This document shows positions 38,974 through 47,640 of a stretch of DNA of 64,000 nucleotides, in pieces (the first letter of the stretch is position 1; the number at the start of each line of letters is the position of its first letter). Position numbers and translations under genes: made by a program. Under the pieces are notes generated by a model. It was not told the origin of the DNA. It did not search any database and saw only the letters and a list, made by a program, of their open reading frames with translations. The DNA is taken from contig CM059585.1 of NCBI GenBank assembly GCA_030407085.1, positions 11,711,001 to 11,775,000 of the forward strand. Direction: 5' to 3'. Origin of the DNA: Trichopria drosophilae. Lineage: Eukaryota; Arthropoda; Insecta; Hymenoptera; Diapriidae.

Positions 38974-39105
38974 TCAGCTGGGGTAAAATGAAGCTCCTCT
39001 GTAATTATATCTATACCGAAATGTTTCTTCGTTTGAGCAACCCTCCAGTTTGCAATCGTCCTTAGAATCGACCCATTCCCAGACCCTCGTCTCATCGTCC
39101 GACAT
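38974..39105 (-). CDS. Candidate short ORF or relic exon, 43 codons, unknown
   Basis: Minus strand: ATG in the context gaggcaacgATG, with an in-frame stop 24 bases upstream, opens 43 codons starting MSDDETRVWEWVDSKDD and ending in TGA. The peptide is acidic and aromatic with a protein-like mix and contains two Cys (KDDCKLEGC). A second frame over the 3' half stays open (IDIITEELHFTPAEF) to a strong GTGAGT donor at 38944. Two protein-like frames in tandem could mean a frameshifted relic or a short exon ending before the TGA. It resembles no family I can name; a very weak likeness to the mariner 'DETW' region was not pursued. Local GC is much higher than the flanks. It may equally be chance within a regulatory island. 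Confidence 0.3.
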   Translation of the reverse strand: MSDDETRVWEWVDSKDDCKLEGCSNEETFRYRYNYRGASFYPS

Positions 39106-40959
39106 CGTTGCCTCGAGCTTTCAAGCACGTTTACTCCAGTCAGGAGCTTTCCAAATTGATTTTCGAAACGATTCTTTTGTATTTCATTTCAATCTAGAAA
39201 TATAATTAATCCTCTACTTATATGTTCACGTGCTTCTCCACGTGCACTCATGGAATCTTGAAAAAAGTCACATGTCTGCAGTATTTTACTAGTAACTTTT
39301 GAAACAAAATATTAAAATATCGTTATTTTCTGAATAGACAAGAAAAGAATACAATTTCTTTATTGTATAATTGTGGAACCTTATGAATAAATAGAAACCC
39401 ATCTTAATAATGAGCGCGGGTGAAGTATCGCGACTGCACCTAGTGGCGGAGAGTCGAACTACGCTCGCGCAAACGCTACATCCAGTTTCGTTTCAACATA
39501 ATAATTTTACCAAATAAGAACTAACTTCTTGCTTACATTTTTTAGATGTTATGTTGATTTTAGACGGAAAACAAAAATCGTGGACAATTTCATGCACTTT
39601 TGTTTGAAACCAAAAATAATTTTCATTACATTTTTATATCATGTTAATAAAAGAAATTTCAAATCTTTGGTGTTTAAAATTTTTTGTAAAGGACGAACTC
39701 AAGTGTTTTCGAACATTTCATCGGTACTGTACGATTCAATTACCAAACAATAGGAAACTACCCATTGGATTAACTTGAAATGTGCCCATTACAAGTCCAA
39801 CGAGTAACTTGGAAACTCCGTATACTATATTAAATAACGTCAATGGTGGTAGCGACGTGTTTCTGTAAATTTCAATTTCGTTCAACATCAATTCTCTAAC
39901 AGCAATAAAAAACACACATTTACTCGAGTTTTGTGAAGGCGTTGTTATTCGTATTGATAGATTAGTGTTTAGCAGACTCCGGAATATGATTCCTCCATCC
40001 GACGCTGGAAAAGTAGCGTGAAAGTTTCTAGCAATGTACCAAAACTTCGAGTAATCAATTCGTCTTTATTATGTTTCAGAAATTAATTCTGAGTTAATAG
40101 TATACAAATTGCTACTTATCGCAATGTGTTGCAACGGAAGTAAACTTTACATTTGTTTTGTCTAGTGACAATACAGAATAAGACAATGGAATCACTAACT
40201 TAGTTACATTTTAGTCGTTTATTATGTTCCTTTATCAAGAGAAACCTTATTAAGATTTTTTAAATCGTCAATTTCAGTTTAGTTTATTAGTGTGGTACTA
40301 TTTTAGTAAAATATGAACATTATTACCATTTTTCGAAAAATTTCGACACTATTATGCTACCAATATAACAGAATTTATTAAAACCATGTTGAAAGTACGT
40401 ATCATTTTCATAAAATTACTGAACTGTCATGTCATGTTATTTAAAATTACAGAAATTGGAATAGTGTAAGTTAGTTAGGCTTTTCGTCGCTAGGTGCGGT
40501 TGCGGTGTTCTTAATTATATATATAATTTTTTTTGTATACTTTTTGTACATCGCAGAATGTTTACATTCCTTTGACTCTATTTTTTTAATAATAAACTAA
40601 AATGTTAACAAAAGCAATGTCGGAAATGTTGACGTATAAATACATACGTTTATATAACAAATCGACAAATATTAAATTACTGTAACTGTTGCCGATGTAT
40701 TTTGCTGTTTCCTTTTCGTAAACTGACTGAAACAGAAACAAAATTCTGATTGAAAATTGTTTCAAGTGCACAGGCTCATTAGTTTTTCTGTTATTATTTA
40801 TGTCTTCCTTACATGCACTCTTAAAAAAGTCAGTGCCAAAATAATCGACGAATATTATTCAGAAACTGTTTTTTATTATAATTCAGTAAATAACATTCCG
40901 TTACAAACATATTCTAAATAAATGGGACGCATTTGCTCGAATGGTCATATAAAATAACG
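39106..40959. other. Gene-free stretch
   Basis: 39410-39490 is a GC-richer patch with cacctagtggcggagagtcg. Otherwise AT-rich. The open frames at 39529 and 40586 show no family resemblance. Confidence 0.35.
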
Positions 40960-41116
40960 CTAGGTGGCGCATAAACTCACGAATTAAATCGAATAGCGTT
41001 TACTACATCTGATAATCTGATCAAGATTGCACAGGATAAGTCGTTTCTTTATTGCAATTGCTGCCTGGATCGAAAATTTGCATGCGACATTGTTTTTAGA
41101 TATGAGCGCCATCTAG
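40960..41116. mobile_element. 157-bp MITE with CTCF-like terminal repeats
   Basis: CTAGGTGGCGC at 40960-40970 and its inverse GCGCCATCTAG at 41106-41116 bound the element, which has no open frame. It shares this end design with the 1436-1628 element. Because the ends look like insect CTCF sites, it could also be read as a convergent motif pair without a transposon. Confidence 0.55.
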
Positions 41117-41233
41117 CGCTCTCATATGTTATATCTAATATAATATATATTATATAATTACCATATCTGTATGAAAAATTACTATAAATCATATTTTAAT
41201 TGTTGGATATCGTGTTATGAAACATCTTTCAGG

Positions 41234-41768
41234 CTACACTGAAAAATGTAATGACATTTTATGTACTTTTAATGTATAATAGTGCATTAAATTTAATGGA
41301 AATGTGCATCAATTTTAAAAATCTGTTCATGAAATTTGACATCAGTACTGAAAATTAATGTGCATTTTATATGAAATGTAATACAGTCCTACTTAAAATA
41401 TACTGAAATATTTAGATATAGAAATTGAATATACGAGTAATTTAAAATTGTATTAAATGTTATGCCTCTTAAAAAAATTTCATTTATTCAAGCAGTTTAA
41501 GTCAAAATGACTGAATTTTACGCAAATTTTATTCTTTTATTAAAAAAACAAGAAATTATACATAATATTTGCGCAAAATGCAGAAATAAAATGTAGAAAA
41601 AGAAGGCATAACATTAAATCCACTATTAGTCTACATTAGTAGATTAAGTTTCAAGAGATTTTTTAATGCCATTTAGTACAAATGTGCATAAATTTGAAAA
41701 ACGCATTCTTAAAATCTAACGTCCCGACTGTCGAAAAAAAAAAACAATTTAATATCTTTTCCGTGTAG
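41234..41768. mobile_element. 535-bp MITE with CTACACxGAAAA ends
   Basis: Left end ctacactgaaaaatgtaatg; right end, inverted, ctacacggaaaagatattaa. Inside are two direct repeats of about 55 bp (41298-41352 and 41682-41738) that start aaatgtgcat and end near cagtactga or cgactgtcg. Other such ends (cactgaaaaaa) appear singly at 17273, 23698 and 34909. Non-coding. Confidence 0.6.
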
Positions 41769-41896
41769 ATACTAATATATATATGACAAATATTATAATA
41801 TGAAAATTATTAGTGATCATTTCTTAATCGTGGAGACGTTACAGATATTTGTCTACTACTCCTGAATACAAGTGTCCATTAAAGATTTAAATAATT

Positions 41897-41979
41897 GCAA
41901 GTGTAGCGTAGTGGTTAAGGTGCTAGCGTAGTAAGCAAGAGACCCGGGTTCGATTCCCCGTCGGAGTAACTTCTTTTTT
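41897..41979 (+). pseudogene. tRNA-like sequence (Thr-like, AGT), decayed
   Basis: A-box TAGCGTAGTGG and B-box GGTTCGATTCC are both intact. The D stem closes with G-U pairs, the anticodon stem CTAGC/GCAAG has one mismatch around GTAGTAA (anticodon AGT), and a T6 run at 41974-41979 could terminate Pol III. The acceptor strands (gcaagtg, tcggagt) do not pair. A decayed tRNA-Thr gene or a tRNA-derived SINE head. Confidence 0.6.
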
Positions 41980-42177
41980 ATTTATTTGCTAGCATTATTC
42001 CTTTTTTGCGATCGTCTTAACACTCCTGTGCACAAGGACGTGTATACTCGTTCAAACTACATTGTTTCCATATGGGAAAAGAAAAACTCTTGCTCAGGAG
42101 GGTTAAACTATATAAAAGTAGTATACGATAATCAACATTAATTACACATACAATACAATCGTATAATGAATGCCTTC

Positions 42178-42250
42178 AGAAAAAAATGTCTGGTTAAAAT
42201 GACTAGATGCGTTTAGTTAAAAATTGTCAGATTATGTTAATCAGTTATTC
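42178..42250. repeat. TTAACCAGAA-family fragment
   Basis: cagaaaaaaatgtctggtta and aattgtcagattatgttaat carry the family's end and inner motif. Confidence 0.4.
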
Positions 42251-43065
42251 TGAATCTTAAATCCATTAGGTATATAGTTATATATGTGAACACTAGATGG
42301 CTACGACTGGTAGTTAGCCCCTCGCCGATATTGAAGGAAAAAAATTAATATTCTACAGTGATAACATTATTAAGAATAACAGTCTGCATCTTTTTTCTAC
42401 ACACTTTTTTTTGTCTAATCAATATTTTTAATAATAATGAAGAAAAATTGAAAAAAATAATCTTTGTGAATTTAATTATATTTTAAAACATAAATTGCCG
42501 TATATTCGTCATTTATACATGGATATGTATCATGTGCAGGCCAGTTTACGTTCAGTGGAGAATTGAGAAAACTTCAAGCGAGAAATTTGTTCCCCACATT
42601 TTAAAGAAGTTTTTCGTGAAGTTCGACCGTTTATAATTATACATAAGCTTAAAAATTCAATTCTTGGATATTTGGTCTCTGGTACATAAACAATAAATAC
42701 AAATATAAATATGGGTTGTTATCTCAACTACGAAATATGCAAAAAATTTGTCACTGTGACCTCATTTTAAAATCATCTTTCAATTTATGGTAATATTGTT
42801 TAACCATGACATACGGTTTTTGCATTTATTTAATCTAATAGTACTTTTCGGTCCTAGGCCGTAAAGTTGAATTTTAAGGCCGAGGATCGAACGCTATTTT
42901 TTGATATACGTTCGCAAAAGTAATCGACTGTTTTTAGTCCATGAAGTATCTACTTTACGGACACGTGTATCGAAAAAGTTGTTTTTATCAGAAAAATAGA
43001 AATTTTAAATAGAATTTATTATTATTTTAACAAAAAATGTTAGTTACAGTAACATAAAGAGACTT

Positions 43066-43262
43066 CTCTGGTAAAATATTCTCGTTGTTTTAACAGTGAA
43101 TTCTTGTACGGATTACCAGAAAATGCGGTTCAAACTATCAAAAAAACATTAACAAGAAATTTCTGGTTATTTCAACCATAAAAATAAGAAGGGCCTGTTT
43201 AATAATATTTTCTGGTTAAAATAACCAGATTTTTTATTATTTTAACCTTTATTTTTTGACGA
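43066..43262. repeat. TTAACCAGAA-family MITE, second full-size copy
   Basis: Starts tctggtaaaatattctcgtt, includes ggattaccagaaaatgcggt and tttctggttatttcaaccat, and ends attttctggttaaaataacc then ttttaacctttattttttga. The order of motifs resembles the 7340 element, though its CGCAC end has been lost. Confidence 0.5.
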
Positions 43263-43761
43263 CGTATAACATAGTTAAGTAATTTAGAACAAAAACAACT
43301 ATAACAACCACTGAGAATATTTTAAATATTTTAGTCAAAAAATTCCTTCACCATCCAACCGCATTAATTACATTTTTTAAGTACAGTTCATTACAATTCA
43401 TGTACTGTACATTAAATTTCAGGCAATGTAACGAAAGCAATGACACTGGAGTCGACAAACTATTCAAAATTAATTCTGGAATAACCTAAAAAGAAATTCT
43501 CCAAGAGACTTCATACTAGCATTAACCTTCAACTAATAACTTTTGATGGGGTACCACCGACTACGTCAGATCAAGAAATCGAACCTAACCTAATCAGAAC
43601 CAACTAGTAAGCATTAATTGCAACCGATATAAACATCTCATTTCACGATTGGTCATACCAGACATAATTTTATTTCCATTCCTCCGCTGACCAACAAACA
43701 AGATCATATAAAAAAACATCAATGTTACGAAATTGAATCCACTATTCCATCTTTTTGCAGT

Positions 43762-43828
43762 TCCATGAAATCACACAGGTATTTTCTCTCCAGGAATTCT
43801 TCTGTTCGATCATGAAATCTGGATCAGG
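43762..43828 (+). other. Splice-bounded segment, possible non-coding exon
   Basis: A good acceptor (ccatctttttgcag) precedes it and CAG|GTAAAAG follows. Both ATGs are upstream-type: one stops after 16 codons, the other (43812) reads MKSGS into the donor. It lies just 5' of the GC-rich promoter island, and without transcript evidence could be chance. Confidence 0.2.
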
Positions 43829-43977
43829 TAAAAGAGGTCCTGAATTTACTGATCAGCACTGAGGTTCCTCGATTTCGCTTCCCTGTCGTCGGGGCACGTA
43901 CCACCGCCAGGGTGATTCGTATACCTATCGGCTTCAGCCAGCCGGCCGGGTGGTTCTCGGCGTCAATAAAACCCAAG

Positions 43978-44030
43978 TGACGTAATCCTTCGCGTGGCCC
44001 CTTATTGGTGGATGCGTCATCCAATGGCGT
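43978..44030. promoter_or_regulatory. CRE plus two CCAAT boxes in a CpG-rich stretch
   Basis: TGACGTAA at 43978-43985, ATTGG at 44004-44008, TGCGTCAT at 44013-44020 and CCAAT at 44021-44025, within a CpG-rich block (43860-44110). The boxes face both ways, so they could serve the plus-strand start sites ~450-600 bp downstream or a minus-strand gene. Confidence 0.45.
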
Positions 44031-44456
44031 GGGGTCGATACGGCAGCTGGTAAATCCAAGTTGCGCACGCTGTCCGGAATCGCTCTATAGAATATTGCGC
44101 ATATAGACATTCTGCTCAAAATACATGTTAGCATGATCAAAGCAGTATTGCTGTATACGTGCATACTAGATCTGCCCTCTTCCTTCAGAATTGGAAGTTA
44201 TCGTGGCCCCTCTTCCAGATAAACCAGTCTGGTGATCCGTAAGTGTGAATATGCAACATAGTGCGAAATAGGAGCATTTATCATCCACTCTCGATCTCCC
44301 ACCCCAGGCAATCTCAAGGTATCCACAACAGATCAGGATGTCAAATCTCAAAGAACCGTTTGGTTGGACTAGACTGTCAGACACGAGTTTGGTTATGACA
44401 ACTCTAACTTTAGATTCTCCCAACCAAACCGTTTTTTATTTAGTCTTTGCGAATTG

Positions 44457-44490
44457 TCAGTCCATAGAACTTTCAGTATTTGCTCGGATC
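44457..44490 (+). promoter_or_regulatory. Core promoter 1: initiator with DPE
   Basis: TCAGTC at 44457-44462 puts +1 at the A, 44459. GGATC occupies exactly +28 to +32 (44486-44490), fitting the RGWYV downstream promoter element. There is no TATA box at -30, as expected for an arthropod DPE promoter. Transcription would be rightward. Confidence 0.55.
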
Positions 44491-44633
44491 CACGCGAGTC
44501 TATATTCCAAGTCCCTTTACTTCGCTTGACTTTGCCGCGCTTAGAGTAGGAGACTCGCTCGAGGGGGAGAAGCCAAGAGGAAGAAGGACCACCAACCAGA
44601 AGAGGGAGATAACGGTTGGGTTTCTCCTTGGCG

Positions 44634-44667
44634 TCAGTCATTCCGCTTCGGCCAGCTTGAAAGGTCC
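44634..44667 (+). promoter_or_regulatory. Core promoter 2: initiator with DPE
   Basis: TCAGTC at 44634-44639 sets +1 at 44636, and GGTCC at +28 to +32 (44663-44667) again fits RGWYV. It is TATA-less, GC-rich and 177 bp downstream of promoter 1. Two exact pairs in one short island are unlikely by chance. Confidence 0.6.
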
Positions 44668-44967
44668 TCCGGCGTGTCGCTCTCCGGCAAAGTGTCCTGT
44701 AACGGCTACGACCGCGAATTCACGGATTACAATAATGACAGTCGCGACTCAACTTCGGCTTGATTAAAATAATAAAAAGGAATAAAAAAACAATTGACCA
44801 AAAAACGTCGTTCGCTTAAGAACGACTGCTGCCTGGAAGGGCACTTTTTTTTGTTTTATGCTTTTGAAGCAAACTTTAAAGCGGTTACGCAGAACGATTA
44901 TCCTAGTTCGGTCGGGCCTGTTGTTTTAACCTACCGGGAACGAAGCTCTTCGACACTTTTATCAAAC
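44636..44967 (+). other. Predicted 5' leader exon of an unknown plus-strand gene
   Basis: Runs from the promoter 2 initiator (or from 44459) to AAAC|GTAAGTA, a near-perfect donor at 44968. It has several short upstream frames but no long one, and base composition falls from GC-rich to mixed towards the donor, as in a 5' untranslated exon. Initiator/DPE promoters followed by long introns are typical of developmental regulator genes. The product cannot be named because no downstream coding exon was found with confidence. Alternative: a long non-coding RNA. Confidence 0.4.
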
Positions 44968-46029
44968 GTAAGTACTCACTCGTGAGGGTGGCACTTCTAA
45001 TACGCCTGCGTGCATTTGTGTGTGCTCGGTGGTTGTGTTCCCGTGTGTGTTCCCCGTGCCTCGAATTTTGGGCACCTTCGACGAATCTCCAGCTTTCGGG
45101 ATGAGGGATCGCGTTTGCGCCTCACGACACCGGTCCTGTTTGAACTGCATCTTAAAAAAGTGTTATATTGTTCTGAATTTCATCAGTATCGATTGCCGGT
45201 ATAAAATAGTCCAACGGCAATAATCCAACCGTAAATCTACCACCGGACATCACAGCAGAGTTTCATTTAATTTTTCAACGATCGCTTTTGATTGAAACCG
45301 ATACTTACATCCCCGTGTATAATTAACGCGTATTGCTGAACGTTCATCGTGGATTAATGCTGATCCCATTTGCCGGGGAAAAAATTCTTGCAAAGTGACG
45401 AGTTAATCGCGACGTTCGAATGCACCCGTGGTGAATGCTGATATTAATGAAGGCTATCGACAAAAAAAATCAGAATTGCCGTTTTGAAAAACCGATCGAT
45501 GATGCTGACATGTTCGGGTTTAATACCAATGATTTCTTGTAATAGGAAAGAATATCATCGTATGGTATTGTTACTTTGATAACCATCTCGTTCAAATGGT
45601 GAAAACCTGTTAGATGATAACGATTTTTCCTCTGATCGTAAGGCACAGTTGTTTGTTTGCTTGTGTTAGCCGCTGTTCGAGTCCCATAAACTCGTTGTCT
45701 ACAGGTCGGATAACCATCTGCAGCAGCGTGTCGACGGCAACAGGCGACAAATTTTGTCTCGCGATAGATACCATCTTGTTGGTTTTATTGTGCTTTAAAC
45801 AATTTGAGAAACGGACTGCACTTTATTCCCGTGACGTTGCCTTTTTTTGATATCTCAATTACATCGAAAGTAATTCCGGGTCACAACTTTTCCAAAATTC
45901 TTTTCAGAGACAATTGTAGGAATTAATGGCATTAAACTTCATGTTATTATTGACATATATTAACATGTTGACAACATTTGTACGTGAAAACAGGTTTTGT
46001 TTACATTTATATCCCATGATTAACCTTTC

Positions 46030-46108
46030 AAGGTGACCTTTTAAGTTTTGAATATTTCAAGCACGAGATTTAATATCTGTTAGAACAATACGAAGGTCAC
46101 ATTGACCT
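46030..46108. promoter_or_regulatory. Nuclear-receptor sites: AAGGTGACCTT and a perfect IR3
   Basis: AAGGTGACCTT (46030-46040) is a palindrome of overlapping half-sites. At 46094-46108, AGGTCA-CAT-TGACCT is a perfect inverted repeat with 3-bp spacing, the layout bound by steroid-type receptor homodimers such as ERR/ER. They lie 55 bp apart in the putative first intron. A further TCGAGGTCACG is near 46722. Confidence 0.55.
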
Positions 46109-46353
46109 TTAGGATCTAATTAACAAAAGAATTTTTGGATACCAGACCTACTCTAAACCTGTCGCAATCATCCCTTGGAGAGAATTTGTTATTTAGATCT
46201 GCTGATATTCTAAATGTTTGTACAAGATCCCCCTCAACAATGTGATATTTTTAGATCTGTTATGACTTTTTTTTGCTATATGACAAGGAGATCTGAAACG
46301 GCTGCAGTACTCAAACGGGATTTTGAAACGAGTAACCGAATGTCTCTTCACAG

Positions 46354-46396
46354 ATGACCGGCCATGCGGTCCATCTGAATAACTGCCGTATCGCAG
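46354..46396 (+). CDS. Possible short start-codon exon
   Basis: A pyrimidine-rich acceptor (tgtctcttcacag) is followed directly by ATG and 14 codons reading MTGHAVHLNNCRIA, then a donor GTACGA at 46397. As a start-bearing second exon downstream of the 44968 donor it would be plausible, but 43 nt without known homology is weak. The frame also stays open past the donor to 46560. Confidence 0.2.
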
Positions 46397-47640
46397 GTAC
46401 GAACGTGTATGCATTCATACGTATATGTGTCTGCGAAATCCAACGAAATTTCAACGTTAAATCGATCGTAAGCGAGGAGGAGGAGATATTCAACGCGTGG
46501 CTCAATGTTTCCAGTTCGTACCTGAATAAATTCGCAATACGATCCTATCAAAAATTGTGATGGTCAAACACTCACCACTTTTTACCCCTACAAACGACAG
46601 GTGTTTTATTTTCGTCCATCTAATACTTTTCCGCACACCTGCGTTCAAAGGTGAAGCTAAAACTAGCGATGGAAAATTTCTGCGGCATTTCCTACTTTAT
46701 TTCGGTCCAGAGCCCTAGTCTCGAGGTCACGAAGATTTACAAAACAACTCCTCGACAAAAAAACGTCGACCGTTTTCCTCCCTTTCTTAAAATCTCCGCA
46801 TTGTCTGTCGTCCCGTTGGGAAACTCTGGGGTTTCGCGCTTACCTGCCCGGAAGGTCGTTTTTAGATGCCAGCAGCCCTGCATATAATTCCAGACTTTCT
46901 TGGGGCAGTAAACTAAAAACAGCCAACTCCATATAATTTAACTGTACAACGCCAGGAAATTGTCTGAGGTCAAAGCAGATTTTCGCTGGCATCGCGTTTG
47001 ACCCGCTGTAATCGCCAGGTTGGACTGGTTCGGAAAGAGGATTAGCTTGGAGCCTTATCGCTACCGAAGCCTCCTCTATGGGATAAATTAAATACGAGTT
47101 TTACAGGCACTTTGTGGCGGGACCTTTTAAAGGCGGTGATTTAGCTGATTCTTGGTCGAAAGGTCAGCCGCGGATTTGCCCTTTACCCGGAAAAATCGAC
47201 CGGTAACGGTTACTGCCGCGGCACTTAATAAGGTGCGTGTATAGGTCTTCTTTTTCAGTTTCCTTGTGATTTGCGATCATTTTCGAAAAAATAAATTGCG
47301 GTTGGAATCCGCGTTACGCTTCGGACGTTCTCGTATCGATATTGGCGGTGCGTCTGGTCATTTTCCCGGGCTTTTAGGGTCGTTGAGGAGATCACTTCTG
47401 ACGAGGGTCGGAATTAATGGACGCTGAAGCGGGAAACGCGGTATCGTGCACGAGTATCCATGAGCATATTCTTGAGTAGTCATTTTCGCGTATGCCCCAG
47501 CAATATTTATGTTTCCGCGTGGCAGCTGTAAAACCGATGTCATAAAATTTAAAATCCAAAATGGCGAAAATCAAACTTTTCTGTACTGGATGATGTCGGA
47601 ACATTTTTTTAGTAAACTGTCAAATAAGATCGCTTATATT

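Larger units (their letters stand above)
44968..47640 (+). other. GC-elevated non-coding island, probable first intron
   Basis: GC-rich and CpG-containing for about 2.5 kb with no open frame longer than ~80 codons. Rich in short protein-site-like words: aaggtcaca, tcgaggtcacg, ccgcggcac, ctcctcgac. It looks like a cluster of regulatory elements in the intron of the gene starting at 44.5 kb. Confidence 0.4.
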
